DNA of 64,000 nt from Tiliqua scincoides (Eukaryota > Chordata > Lepidosauria > Squamata > Scincidae). The stretch covers positions 48,215,774 to 48,279,773 of the forward strand of contig NC_089824.1 of assembly GCF_035046505.1 (NCBI RefSeq), read 5' to 3'. Made by a program: the position numbers and the translations under genes. A model generated the notes under the pieces. That model worked only from the letters and a program-made list of their open reading frames with translations. It ran no database searches and was not told the origin of the DNA. Positions 1-11,920 of this stretch are shown in pieces; position 1 is the first letter of the stretch; every line of letters starts with the position of its first letter.

Positions 1-2269
1 CTACTCTCAGAGGCACTTGGGAACAAATTTGTTCCTTCTTCCATATGACAGCCCTTCAGGGCTTCATAGAACTAGTGTATTCTTTCTTTCAAACTTTACC
101 CTATGTCTTTAAGGCACAATTTTATCATAGTGGCATTTAGAATAAGCAGCCTCTGTAATGTGGAATGAAGAAGGTACCATTAAAAAGATGGCTTATATTT
201 TATTTGTTCAAGAAGTTGGGTAGCACTGAAAATAAAACTCCTATGTAACTTGATGATACATAGGCTATCTGTGCCCTGGAGACCTGTGAAGTACTAAAAT
301 CTTTGGGGGGTGGGGAGCTGACTTCACTCTTTCTGTTGTTGCACAATGCACTGCTGAAGTGTTGACTTTTGTGAAGCAGAAAAGGTGCTTTAGTGGTCAG
401 GCAATATGCTCTGTCTCCTGAACCAGGAATGCAACTTTAATGCAGAAACAGCCTACCAAAAAAGCATTGTGATTTATTTGACTCGTTTGCCAGCCTGACA
501 TTTTCTGCTTTGATCATTTTTTAAAAAATTAAAACAACCAGCAATATCAGCAAAAGGGCTGCTAAGGCACAAGAGACACCAAGGCATGTGCAATAAACAA
601 TTAACTCTGTAAGAAAGATTTTCCCACTCTAAAACAGAGGTGCTACAAGGGGGCACTGCTGTCACCAGTGTTTAGAGAAGAAATCTGAACATACAACAAC
701 AGTACCTAAACAATAATCTTTTTGTTGAGTGCGTTCACCGTAGCTAACAATTTTAGCCCCATGTCTGATAAATATGGATGGAAAATCAAGCTGTAAAGCT
801 TCCATTTAATGAGTTTAACAGTGAAAGTCTTACAACATTTTTGGTCAGACTTGATTGAACCCACAAGGCGCTTAAAAGAACCTTGTTGTCTCTCTTCAGC
901 CTACAGTACTGGTGATTACCATGCACCATTATCTTGGAACATATCTTGCCCTGAATGCTCAACTCATCCTTGTCCAACCATGACAAGGGTTCTGCAGGAT
1001 CTACATCAAGGAACCTTCTAAGCTAGCATCTTCTTTGCAACCACTGATAGCCAAACACTTCTGGCCAGGGCAAAGGTCGCCTAAGCATCCTTACCTGAGT
1101 TCTGTCCTCCATCAGATGGACAGGAGCACCAAATCTGTCCATCTGATTTACAGCTTTACAGCTGTATTTATCATTTACAGCTAATAAGTTTCTATGTGAG
1201 ATCAAAGTGCTTATTTCTGGCCATCATCTGCTTAATGATGTCACTTAATGATGTCACTTTCAGCTTATTGATGTCACTTCCCACCCTCAGCAGGCATCAT
1301 GAATGCTAACTTCAGTCCTCTGAATGAAACAAGTTTGATATCCCTGATCTATGCAATCCTACAGTAAGGATTTAGGATTTCACCAAGCCCTTTTTGGGGG
1401 TATGATGGATTTTGGTCAGCTTTTGAGGATAAAAGAGGAGGAAATAGGAAGGAAATCAGGAAATTTTTATGAGTTGTTTGTTAATTTGACACTTAATAAA
1501 ATTGCTAGTGAAATGAAATATCAGTTCTGATGAAAAATGAGGAACTTTTGAGCACCGTAACCTCAATGGCTCATCCTCATACCTAGAGTGGAGTTTCTTT
1601 CCTTTCTCTGCCAAATGACTGCAAATTTCTCTTTTCTCCACAGCAGCTGGCAGCCCGAAAGAGAGGATGTGGAGAAGCATGCAATAATTCCTGATAGCCA
1701 AGTTGTCCTGGAGAGTGATAGTCCTGGAGGGATCTATTATATTCAGAATGGATTTATTTTTCATAAAATAGCAGGAACAATCCAGAAAGAAATTAACACC
1801 ATTCAGGATGAGTGTGTGATGAATTCTTGGATGGGGTGGCGTCATGAAATAATTAATACTGCCAATGTATAAATCAACAGCAAAGGTGCTTATTTTACAG
1901 AGGGAAAGAGTAGCATTTGCCAGTTAGTTGTTCCTCAAGCACTGAACAAGTGTCGTACAGACACTTGGAGCAAAACAGCAATTGAGAAAACTCTCTGTAC
2001 ACATTCCACTTCCCTTTTCCCTTCAAAAACTATTTGGACTGGGAACTCCTTTTTCTTTTAAAAGCCAATAACATCTCTTGAATACTTGATAGTCATTAAA
2101 ATGTTTTATTGATGTCATAAGAACTTAAACACTTGTATGCATCCTGAAAGAACTTCCAAGAACACAAAACTGTGCACAGAAGGCAGAGACATAAATTCAA
2201 ATACGAACATGTGATTCAGTTATGGAGATGCATTCCATGAAATAAATAGTGACCATCATATAAGCTATA
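1..2269. other. Unclassified AT-rich DNA, no gene recognised
   Basis: I see no known gene, RNA or transposon end in this stretch. It holds a short tandem repeat (1232-1277) and an open frame after a pyrimidine-rich AG at about 1645, both described separately. Short open frames on both strands are interrupted and match no family I recognise. It could be ancestral intergenic or intronic sequence, or very old decayed repeats. Confidence 0.6.
1232..1277. repeat. Three-copy 13-bp tandem repeat
   Basis: The 13-mer TTAATGATGTCAC occurs at 1232-1244 and again directly at 1245-1257. A one-base variant (TTATTGATGTCAC) follows at 1265-1277. Each copy contains TGATGTCA, which resembles a cyclic-AMP-response or AP-1-like site (TGACGTCA or TGAGTCA) without matching exactly. 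Chance local duplication is the simplest explanation. Confidence 0.8.
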
Positions 2270-2285
2270 TATGTGTTGGCTAAAT

Positions 2286-2776
2286 GGAACAGAGACAACC
2301 TAAGGCGTGCTCTGGCAGCACGCACTGTCGGAGCTCCAGTGGGAAGGTCAGATCCTTCCTGTGCATGTCATTGCCACACTGGCTGCCACCAGGGCAGGTA
2401 AGCCAGTGCAGGAGGCAGGAGGAGTTGGGGAGGACAGAATGGGACAGGGAGGGAGCACAGACAAAGGGAAGGGGGAAGAACAGGGCAGGGAGGCTGTAAG
2501 AGGAGGTGGATCAAGCAGCGATGGCACGCACCAGGTCCTATCCTCCTTACCCACAGCCTCCCCACTCCCTTTCTCTCCTTGGACATGCACCAACAAAATT
2601 TCTGGCACAAGCCCAAGGAGATCAATTGCAAGTGAGAGGCTTACAGGAAGAAAGAGGATTTAAATCCCCTTTCCTTTCAGAAGCCTCCCAATCCACTGCT
2701 CCCCACTGGATACAGAACATGCATTTTTTGGTAAGGCTGCACTGGTGGGGTAGGGGGGAGGATAGGATTGGGCCAT
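2286..2776. mobile_element. GC-rich non-autonomous DNA transposon (CAATCCTA-end MITE family), degraded
   Basis: The right end carries GGATAGGATTGGGCC, the terminal motif of a family repeated about a dozen times in this window. Inside is the typical G/C-rich core of the family, with phrases such as CATTGCCACACTGGCTGCC and a GGGAGG-rich run. The left terminus is diverged, so that boundary is approximate. Open frames across the core are by-products of high GC, not genes. Confidence 0.55.
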
Positions 2777-5640
2777 TAGCCAGGCCAATCTACTGCTGAC
2801 TCTGTGTGCACATAATACATCAGGAATAGACAAGAGATAAGCTGTTGCCCTACAGGAAGAAAAGACTCAGCACTAATTGTCACTACTTGAAAGGATTTTA
2901 GCCTCTACCCCATCTCATTCTTTTCACATACAAAGCTAACAAAGAGAAGATGAAAATGGAGTGGTAAGGTGCGGGCAACCTGCCCTCTCTACCTCTTTCC
3001 ATGGGGCCAGGTCAATGTCAAACAATGTGGGGTAAGACATGCCTACAGTTCCCTCTCACTCCCAGGATTACATTGGATCAAGATGTTGTGGGAAAGGGTG
3101 TATTTTACATAAAGAGCAAGAACACTTTGAGCCAAGAAGTACAGTCCAATCTGGGCCCTCCTTTTCACCCATTTGTTAGCCTCACTAGGAGCTGGATCAT
3201 AACTCAGTTTACAGGAAATGTCACTACACCACCGGATCAGGGTTACTGGTAGGAATGGTGCAGCCCAGCAAGGAGCCCCAGTCAAGTTGAATAATCAGGG
3301 CATGGCTAACTTGCAAGGAGTGGGCCCTGGAAGTCTGTTCTCCCTGAAAGTAGCAGGGAATCATCCTCATCCCTTTTCCCTGGGCCCAGGTCTTTCTTCT
3401 TGACCCCCTTCCTTGACCCTTAGCTCCTCCTTTAGTCCTCTTATTGTCTGCCTCTTTCTTCCTCTTATGCCCAGTTCTTTCACTCTCAGCCTCTGCCTGC
3501 AACTTTCTTCCTTTCATCTTGCCTCTTTCCTGGTTCCCCTGCCCATATCTCACAGTGGCTTGTCTTTCCCTAGCTCTCCTCACTTCCAACCTCTGGCAGT
3601 CCCTTTCCCTGCTCCTTTCACTTTCAACTCCACCTCCCCCCCCCCCCCGTTTTGGCTCAGCTGCCTTTGAGTCTTCTGCCTCAAACATCTCCACCTCTTC
3701 TCAATCAGCTGGCTCAGCCAACTTCTTTTGACTCCCATCAACTCCATGGCTCCTGGTGATTATTTCACTGCCAATGCTGCCAGAGCTGAACAGAGCTCTG
3801 GTCCCGCAGGGTGGGGCGGGATGCCACCCAAGGGTAGTACATTAGCAATATAGTGGTAGCAGCAGCTGTGGGGATTTCTCTCACAGCAACACAGTCTCCA
3901 GCCCAGTCCAATCCACATACCATGATTTATAAAATCAAATGTTGGCACAGTAATGCAAGACTTGTAAAACAAAAAAGTAAGGCTTCCATATTTTGACTTG
4001 AAGTGGGCTCTGGTAGAGAGCTCTGTGTGGAGGAGGCCCAAGACAAGCTACTGCATACTTCCAACATACTCCCAACTACATACTGCATACATACAACTAC
4101 TGCATACTCCCAACATACTCTCTGCTAGCCACTTGACAAGAAACAGCCACAGGTGTTGGTGTCCAGACAAGGTCAGCCCTCCCCATTGTCTTCTCACACC
4201 ACATGCTCTGAAAACACAAGCAGAGGATGAGGCTGCCAGGCAGGCAGCAGGCTAGGAGAGGTGGCAGATGGATTCAGAGTACTGGACATTCTCTGATAGC
4301 TTGCCACCTGCCCCCCCCCACCTGAGTTGGAGCGTTCAACTGGCCTCATGGTGGCAGTGGTCCAGGGTTCTGAGGCATGTTAATGAACTGTACATTTCCA
4401 TTTAAAAAAAAAAATCTTAATCTTCTGGGATTCCTCTGTCCTTGAGTGAACTTTTTTTTTTTCTCCTCTGTTGATTTTTTTGGGGGGAGGGGGTGCATCT
4501 ATCATGTGCCCAGCAACGCAGATTCTATATCTGTGCGTTCCATTCACCAGAAATTGCTGAGGTGCGAAATTGTCCCCTCTCGTGCTAAGGCAAGCCCAGG
4601 GGAACCCAACTCATTCTGCTTCACTCCACTGAGCAAGATGTAAAACGGCATCAGCAAGAGACGAGTCTGAGTTGGACCAAAACAGCCTAAATATAAAGTA
4701 CCTGGGAATTCCAAAGTTTGGAAAGACTTTGCAAAGGATATGAGAGATGTTTTCTGGCAAAACTCCCAGCAAGGCAGTTGCCTCTGGACCTTTAACCACA
4801 ATGGGTAGATCTATGAACCCTCGCAGACTGTAATCTGGCGCTGTGATGCAACCATGTCTGCTGTGGCATTATTAAGCAGGTGTATTTTCAGCAGGAGACT
4901 TGGAAACAACCAAGTCATCCTCCAAATCTGAATCACTGGTAATTTCCACCACAGTTCACCCCCGTCCTCTGCCACCTGTACACTCATCCATTAGTCAGAG
5001 ACTAGAGGCGACTGGCCAGCAGGGAGCACAGGCTCAGAAAATCAAAGCCAGGCTGATGATGGAATGAGAGGCTGTTTGAATTGTAGTGAGTCTTCTGACT
5101 AATATTCCATCAGGGGAACATACAGGAAGCCAAGCAGAGCCAGGAAGGACACTGCCCCTCTGCTTCCTTTCTGCCACTTCAAAAATATCAACTAACAGTT
5201 CTCTTAAAGAAGCACTTTGGACAGATCTTGACATTAACTCATGGCCTTTGCCTCATATTATGTTGCTCAAAAATGGAAGGAAAGCACTGCAAGTGAATAA
5301 TAAGTAGGTGCTGAGAATAATTATTGCAAAGCACTCTATGTAGAAGGTTTTTGGTCACAAGCCAATGAATTTTAAAAAATCAAGACATGATCCTTTTCCT
5401 TTAAAATTAACATCTCCTTTTGAAAGCTTGTTTTCTTTCTGCATATTGTGAATGGGTAGCTTGTAAAGAGAATTTCTAAACCAAAATGTCCAGGAGTGCA
5501 TTGCATACAGCAAGGGGAGGGCAACCTGAGGGCAAATGGGAGGTAAGTGTTTATACTTACCTCTGCATAAGTTCTGGGGCCACCTAAGGGTCTCCTCAAA
5601 TACCATCTATTTTGTGGTGGTGCATCTCTGAGGAGAGAAA
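2777..5640. other. No gene recognised; low-complexity tracts
   Basis: Contents are a CT-rich block (about 3410-3660) ending in a poly-C run near 3640, a 49-bp-period local duplication (4048-4120), and an A/T-rich tract near 4400-4480. No transposon terminus or protein family is recognisable. The minus-strand frame over 3224-3694 is a Lys/Arg/Glu-rich reading of the CT-rich block and is not credible as a gene. Confidence 0.6.
4048..4120. repeat. Local duplication, 24-bp units 49 bp apart
   Basis: The unit CTACTGCATACTTCCAACAT and its continuation at 4048-4071 recurs, one base changed, at 4097-4120. Between them are further ATACTGCATACATAC words. This is a short imperfect minisatellite. Confidence 0.75.
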
Positions 5641-5659
5641 AGGAGAAAGGTTCTAAATG

Positions 5660-5854
5660 GAGGGGATAAGATCCAGTGTGTGTCATTGCCATTGGATGCA
5701 ATCCTCCCGCCTCCTCCTCACCTGCCCTGTTATGCCCCAGCCCTCCCATTCCTTGCCCACCCCTGCCCTCATCATGACCTACTGAGAAGAATCTTCTGCT
5801 GTTGTAAACCCCACTGCTTGACAGTCCAGTCCTCTGAATAGGACTGGACTGTCA
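5660..5854. mobile_element. Decayed MITE fragment ending in a perfect 15-bp hairpin
   Basis: The text GTGTGTCATTGCCATTGGATG and the C-rich stretch after it match the core of the CAATCCTA-end MITE family. It ends in a hairpin whose arms (5819-5833 and 5840-5854, TGACAGTCCAGTCCT and its exact complement) flank a 6-base loop. Each arm resembles the family terminus GAATAGGATTGGGCTGT with two changes. The hairpin may therefore be two terminal repeats brought together by deletion; that is an inference. Confidence 0.4.
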
Positions 5855-5859
5855 GTGAG

Positions 5860-7006
5860 AGATTGACAAGAGACCAGCTATGTTTGTTTGGCCATGAGCT
5901 ATGGCTCAAGGAATGGGTTTTGTTTCCTAATTCTTTCCATTCCACAATTGACCTTAGGAAGCATTTGCATGTACAATTCTTTGGAATATAGCCTACAACT
6001 CAGGAATGATTTGAAACCCATTTTGCAGTACCAATTAGTAGCCAGTCAGTGCATGCCTAGGTTATGTATGGGACTGAAAAGATAAAAAAAATATATAACC
6101 AGACTCTTAGGAACCAGTTGTAATGCATGAACTTGATATTTATTTGTTCTTAAATCAAAAGGTTTCTTAAATGTCTTTCAGCTTAAAAAACGATATGGAT
6201 TAACCATGTCTGAGTTTAATTAAATTTCATTTATACAGAGAAAAATATGAAATTTTATTTACCATGGAAGGAATGTGGGTACTTTACTGCCCAGCAAGTT
6301 CACAGAGACAAATGATATCAGATTACAAGGGTTAAGTAAACATAAATTTATATTACAGTTCAAATGAATCCAATTTCAGCAAGACTGTGCAACAGCCTAA
6401 AAACTGCTTAACCAAATTGGGTATTTAAATGAACTATTTGGGTATTTACTATGTCTCTTATGTTCTCCAAAAGGGTGGCTGCTACAATTTCTTAGCCATT
6501 CATGCATCAAAAGGAGCCTTCCCTGTTTTTATTATTACAACACTCTCTATTTTATTATCTTTTGCATTTCCAGAGCTCTGATCAGGTATTCCCAAGGTCA
6601 GATTCTGACATAATTCTTGAACAATAGTGAACTGCTATTACTAGCAGTGGGTGAAAATGGTTTTATTTTTTCATGAATTTTAGTGTTTTCCAAAGTTAGA
6701 AGTGCAGAAAGTGGCATTAAAACACATAACACCACTTTTCCAAAGGTACATTTTTATAACTTACAATTATAAATTATATTCACTTTAAAAGTGTACTAGG
6801 CAGGTGATATAGGTGGTACAGTGTTAGCAGATTCAGCCACATGCACGTAGATGTTATGTAGAGAATTAGCGAATATGTAGAGGTGTGAGACAATTTTTTT
6901 ATTTTTTGCAAATTTTGCAGATTTAGGGTTTTTTTCCAACAAAAATGATAAGTGCAGAAAGCAGTGCTATGTGTTTTTATTCTGTTATCACCAAAAAAAA
7001 CCATTA
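5860..7006. other. AT-rich unclassified DNA
   Basis: Nothing recognisable. The sequence is about two-thirds A+T, has no long open frame and no visible transposon end up to the target duplication of the LINE copy at 7007. Confidence 0.6.
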
Positions 7007-7018
7007 CATATAAACATT

Positions 7019-7482
7019 CTTGTATTGGCAACCTTCAGTCTCGGAAGACTATGGTATTGCGCTCTGAAAGGTGGTTCTGGAACAGCGTCTAGTGTGGCTG
7101 AAAAGGCCAATCCGGGAGTGACAATCCCTTCCACACCGGGAGCAAGTGCAGTCTGTTCCTGGTCTGTCTCCCTGGCTATGGGCCTTCCTTCTTTGCCTCT
7201 TTGCCTCAGACTGTTGGCCAAGTGTCTCTTCAAACTGGGAAAGGCCATGCTGCACAGCCTGCCTCCAAGCGGGCCGCTCAGAGGCCAGGATTTCCCACTT
7301 GTTGAGGTCCATCCCTAAGGCCTTCAGATCCCTCTTGCAGATGTCCTTATATCGCAGCTGTGGTCTACCTGTAGGGCGCTTTCCTTGCACAAGTTCTCCA
7401 TAGAGGAGATCCTTTGGGATCCGGCCATCATCCATTCTCACGACATGACCGAGCCAACGCAGGCGTCTCTGTTTCAGCAGTG
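7019..7482 (-). mobile_element. 5'-truncated non-LTR retrotransposon (LINE), copy 1
   Basis: A retroposed 3' fragment of a LINE on the minus strand, flanked by a perfect 12-bp target duplication CATATAAACATT (7007-7018 and 7483-7494). It encodes the C-terminal 130 or so residues of the reverse-transcriptase protein in one open frame (7441 down to 7049). The frame has a VVRMDDGRIPKDLLYGEL-type block, a GKRPTGRPQLRYKD block, DLKALGMDLNKWE, and a C-terminal zinc-finger-like motif CxxCxxxCxxxxxxxxHxxxC. The frame stops almost at the element end, so the 3' UTR is only about 25 bp. The endonuclease and RT catalytic domains are absent. The clade is uncertain: the C-terminus resembles the Ingi/Vingi and related I-like LINEs, but I cannot confirm this. 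Confidence 0.9.
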
Positions 7483-7494
7483 CATATAAACATT

Positions 7495-8280
7495 ACATCT
7501 AACCATTACATCCTTGATGGATCCTGGTTTGACATCCTTGCTTATTCACAAACTGTGATTAAAACAAATCACAATTTGCCCAGTTTGGATACAACAACTT
7601 GCAATTTGTTTTAAGTTAAAACAAGTTTCCATCCCTTTTGTGCAACAGGAAAGGGAACTTGTGCTTGTAATGCTTGACAATGGGTTAAATACGGTCAACT
7701 GTTACATAGGGAGGGCAACAGCAGTCAGCCAAGTCAAGTGACCTCTATGGACCCATGCCCATAAGAAGGCCCACCCAGAGTGACCAGATATAATGGAGGA
7801 CAGAGTGCCAGAGTGATGAAGACCACTGTATAGAAAACGGGATGTTGGCAGGAGCAGCTCAACATGGAAGGGTTTAAAAAGCTGCACCTGCCAAAACTCT
7901 CTCTCCTATATAATGGTTAAAGGTATAGGCACAATGTCCTTCATTGTATTTGGTCATCCTGGGCCCGCCCAGTCTCAGTCTCTGAACTCCCTTGTATCAG
8001 TCAGCCATGGCATATTCTCCATCCCCACATTCGCCAATGCAGAGGGAGGAAGAAGCCACTACCAGCTGCCACCAACACATCTGTCATGAATCACCAGTAA
8101 GCTTGATAGAGCTCAGTGCAGAGTTTTGCCCCAGGATCACAAATAACCTGGCATCAGCAAGGGCATAATGTCTGAACCCAGCATTTGTGGGCTACCCTAG
8201 TGAGAGTATAGTAAAACATAAATAAGTATAGAGTGATGTATATTGGGAGGGGGGAGCATACCCTTATTTCACACAAACAC
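7495..8280. other. No gene recognised
   Basis: This stretch between the LINE copy and the next MITE shows no repeat termini or conserved protein. Short open frames occur on both strands but carry no motif. Confidence 0.6.
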
Positions 8281-8292
8281 TGATAGTGCCTG

Positions 8293-8816
8293 GCAGCCCA
8301 ATCCTGAGCTGCCTGGGGTGCCCAGGTTCGGTGGCACCGAGGGCTACCGCCGAATCCAGCGTCTCCTGCGCTACCACAGGAGGCGCCTCAGGAGACGGGG
8401 ATTTTGTCCCGTCTCCCGAGTAAGGGAAGCAGCCCCACAATGGCCCATAAAGGCACTTGTGTCGGGCACGCAGCCCTCCACAAGCACCCTGGATCCTGCG
8501 GAGCACAGCTCCACGGATCCTCTTTTTGCTTGCCTCCCAGCACGCCTCTCTCTGCCCTCTCTCCACCCCCTGCCGGCCTCCCCACTCCCTGGAATGCCTC
8601 CTCCCCGCCCCCACCTCCCATTCCACAGCCTGGTAGACCAGGAGACCACTGAGCTGCGGGAACTGGGCGACTGCCCGGTGCTAGCCCATCACCAGCCGGC
8701 ACTGGGCTAGCACCGGCAGGAGCCCGGCGGTGAGCCCTGCGAATGTGCCTTACGGAACGTTTGCGACTGTGGTCGGCGGCACGGCTCCGTGCCGCCGACC
8801 ACAGGATTGGGCTCTG
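8293..8816. mobile_element. GC-rich MITE with inverted ends (CAATCCTA family)
   Basis: Left end AGCCCAATCCTGAGCTGCC and right end CACAGGATTGGGCTCTGA form an imperfect inverted repeat. Internal inverted segments (CGGTGGCACCGA on the left, GGCACGGCTCCGTGCC on the right) are also present. The core is rich in CTCC and CCCG, and the overlapping open frames on both strands (up to 164 codons) result from that composition. No transposase is encoded, so this is a passive element. Confidence 0.7.
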
Positions 8817-8866
8817 AGCTGGCAATGATGAACCAGGAAAGAGATCATGGGGTTGCAGTGGATAAC

Positions 8867-9633
8867 TAAATGAAAACATCAACCCATACTGGCAGTGATG
8901 AAAACAAAGGGGTTCTTCAGAAAAGGATTGAGAAAAAGTCTGTTAATATTATACTGCCCCTATACAAATCTACGGTGTGGATACATTTGGAACACCATGT
9001 ACTGTTCTGGCCACCACACCTCAAGGAAGATATAGTAGAGCTGGAAAAGGTGCACAAGGGGCAGCCAATATGGAGCACCAAAGTGGAGCAAGCTGGAGCA
9101 CCTTCCTTATGAGAAGGTTAAAATGATTGGACTTTTTAGTTTGGGGGAAAAAAGGCAATTAAGGGAGACATATAAAATAATGCATGGTGTAGGAATATAT
9201 AGTGAAACATTTTCCTCTTTTTTCTTCCTCTCCACTGGAACCAGATGTCATTCCATGAAACCGATTAGCTGGAAATTTAGGATGGACAAAAGGAGGTACT
9301 TCTTCACACCGCACATAATTACTCTGTGGGATTAGTTGCTACAAAATATTATGATAGCCACTAGTTTTCTCAGCTGTAAATGGGGATTGGACAAATTAAT
9401 GGAAAACAGGTCTATCAGTGGCTACTAGTTATGGTGGTTCTGTGCTACCTCCAAGTTTAGAGGCAGTATGGCTCTGAATAGTAGCTGCAGGAGAGTGATG
9501 GCAGGAGAGTACAGTATATCTTTCTCTCCTGCTTATAGGCTTTCCAGAGGCAGCTGGTGGGCCACTGTGAAAAACAGGATGCTGGACGAGATGGGCCTTT
9601 GACCTGATCCAGCGGGGCTTTTCTTATGTTCTT
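8867..9633 (+). mobile_element. CR1 LINE 3' fragment, degraded
   Basis: The translation shows the CR1 reverse-transcriptase C-terminus: ILPLYKSTVWIHLEHHVLFW, then PHLKEDIVELEKV, corresponding to the CR1 consensus PLYKSxVRPHLEYCVQFWxPHLKKDIExLEKVQ. Frame breaks and stops follow, then the 3' region with GATGGGCCTTTGACCTGATC and the octamer-type end TTCTTATGTTCTTAT at about 9622-9636. The element is dead and 5'-truncated. It aligns with the much better preserved copy at 38.06-38.75 kb. Confidence 0.85.
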
Positions 9634-9639
9634 ATAGTA

Positions 9640-10418
9640 ACAGCAAACAACACTGATGTGATGACTCACCACTTACAGCAAATCTGAAAACATTAACCGA
9701 TGAAACATATTTCTTGTAATGGAGGGAGGCTCTACTTGAATATCAAACTAATGATGGAAATAACAGATTAACAGCAGTGGAGCCTTCCATGTTTTATTTG
9801 CCCAGAAATATAGATTCCTGCACTTGAGACTTTCTTCTGTAAAGCAATCTAACCCAACAGAGCACATGATTAACTGGTACCTTGGAAGCAATCCCGCAGA
9901 GCACTACACACATTCCATAAAATTATGGGCTTTCATGATTGAAATATTGTGCTCAGAACTTCACAAGATCCAGTTCTCGGTTATCAAGCTTCCTCATATC
10001 CTCTTTCTTATGGGCAAACTCTCTCCCCTGTACCAAGGTCCAGTGTAACTTAGTTCTCACAGAAATGTTTTAGTCATAAAGCTACTTCAAAAGGAGGCCA
10101 AATTAAATTCTTCTCCCGTTTGCACTCCTTTCAAACCCTTCATGTTGGCCAAAAAGCACATGTTTTTGAAATTCACACTTTCTCCCCCCAAAACATTCCA
10201 TAAATAAGACACCACCTTGCCTACTTGGTCTGCTTCTTTTATACTCTAAGATCAACACAACAGCACAGCTTCTTCAGGTGTCTTATAATTAAAAAAAGAA
10301 CCATATGATACAACAGAAGCCGTCTTGTTCCAACTTACTTTTGAAATGAAAATACATTTCAACCTATAACATAACTTGCTGTAAATATACAAAGGGTCCT
10401 TGTGGATTCCATGGGTAT
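9640..10418. other. No gene recognised
   Basis: AT-rich sequence without recognisable repeats or coding potential, lying between the CR1 tail and the target duplication of the next retroposon. Confidence 0.6.
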
Positions 10419-10429
10419 ATGCTAAAAAG

Positions 10430-10847
10430 GTATATGCTACCCCACTGGGTAGATGGGACTCGTTAGCCTGGGAAGGCAGCTCATCTGAGAGAAGGAAAAC
10501 TCTGATCCCAAACCTCCACTGCCTTGTGGCTACATCCAGTTATGGAAAAGGCTTCAGGAGCCAACCTCGAGGCAAAATCCGGAGCCGGAGTCCCTGAGGC
10601 AGTTCATGGCTGAACACAGTCACGCTCTGGCAACTCCTGCGATGCCGCTGGAAACAACAGTATTGGCCTCTGCCTTTCCATTGGACCATTTCAGCGATGT
10701 GGAGAGGGGGGATTTGCTGCACAGGTAACAGTCTATCCTCCATATCTACATTAACCAGGCTTCGCGCACTGGAGAGGACACTCTGTTCCAGAACCACTTT
10801 TCAGAGCGCGATACCATAGTCTTCCGAGACTGAAGGATGCCAATGTA
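10430..10847 (+). mobile_element. 418-bp non-coding retroposon with the LINE's 3' tail
   Basis: A complete retroposed unit flanked by a perfect 11-bp target duplication ATGCTAAAAAG (10419-10429 and 10848-10858). Its last 43 or so bases (TCAGAGCGCGATACCATAGT through the end) match the 3' end of the LINE copies at 7.0, 18.5 and 50.8 kb with few changes. The first 370 bp do not match the truncated LINE copies in this window. They have no long open frame and no clear tRNA-, 7SL- or 5S-like promoter. It could be a LINE 5' UTR joined to the 3' tail by internal deletion, or a SINE of unknown head. Mobilisation in trans by the LINE is inferred from the shared tail. Confidence 0.8.
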
Positions 10848-10969
10848 ATGCTAAAAAGAGTTAGAACATCTTTTATGTGACAACTAGTGTGAGATTGCGT
10901 ATTATCCTCATTTGCATGTCACTTACTAATAGCACAGTCAGTTTAATCCCAGATTTAAAAAAAAAAATA

Positions 10970-11185
10970 CGAATTTATTTCATTTTTATCTTGCCTTCTT
11001 CCAAGGAATTTAGGACAGCATACATGCTATTTATCTCCCCAATTTATCCACACAACAACCCTGTGAAGTAGCCTAGGTTGAGAGATAGCAACAGGTCCAA
11101 GGTCACACAGTAAGTTTCATGGCCGAGTATGGATTTGAACTCAGGTCTCCAGATCATGGCCCAAAACCCCAGCCCCTTTCTCCAT
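10970..11185 (-). mobile_element. tRNA-derived CORE/MIR-like SINE
   Basis: Read on the minus strand it has a B-box-like GAGTTCAAATCC (complement of 11131-11142). A stretch corresponding to the MIR core phrase TGTGACCTTGG follows, then an A-rich end near 10970. It belongs to the same broad family as the copies near 22.6, 26.7 and 40.9 kb. It is diverged and non-coding. Confidence 0.75.
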
Positions 11186-11745
11186 TTACTCTACCAAAGT
11201 AACTACCTTTTCATGATGTAATCAATGTAATTCCATGCAAAAATTTCTGAAATTTAATTGTCGAAACTAAAGGCAAAGTTACACATTCAGAAGAAGGAAG
11301 CAGCAAAGTCCCTCTGAGACTGTACCATTTCAGAATGCAGGTGGGAGATCTATTTATTAAATGTTATATCATGTTAAAAAAAAAAAAAATCTCTACCTGT
11401 AGAAAGCCAGCATGTCAGGAGAAGGTTTTCAGTCTTATCTTTTCCCGCTGAACTGCTGCTTTTGTGTGTGAGGGAGCTTTAGTCTGAAACGGCACAGTCA
11501 CAGAAGGGAACCAATTTTTTGTTTCCTGAATTTGTAAATTAGCTCACAATCACAGTGATTGTGCAGAATCACAGTGAGAGATGCAAGTGCTACCTTCCCC
11601 ATTCTTCAGCAGCTTAGGATCACATCCAGAGGGCATTCTAGGTTGGACAATACAATGTTTCTCCAAGCACACACTACACTTTTTTTCCTTGAGACATTCT
11701 CATAATGACTGTGAGACTGTGAAGTCAGACATTCAGAGACAGTCA

Positions 11746-11920
11746 GCGCAATCCTAACCCACTTTCCAGCACTGACTTAGCCGCAATGCAGGCCTAAGTT
11801 AAGGTAACAAACATGCCCTTGCCTTGAGGGGGCCCCTTGACTGCCTCCCCACTTCAGGATGCAATGCACACCACATTGGCACAGCTATGTCAATGCTGGG
11901 AAGTTAGTTAGGATTGCGCC
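11746..11920. mobile_element. Short palindromic MITE, Harbinger-like
   Basis: Left end GCGCAATCCTAACCCACTTT and right end AAGTTAGTTAGGATTGCGCC are inverted repeats. Internally CCAGCACTGAC is echoed by GTCAATGCTGG. It is 175 bp long, has no coding capacity and belongs to the family described at 31087-31265. The 3-bp target duplication is not preserved in this copy. Confidence 0.75.

Noticed and set aside
3224-3694. Minus-strand Lys/Arg/Glu-rich frame of 156 codons
   Set aside because: It is the complement of a CT-rich low-complexity tract, without a domain and with a poly-C run inside.
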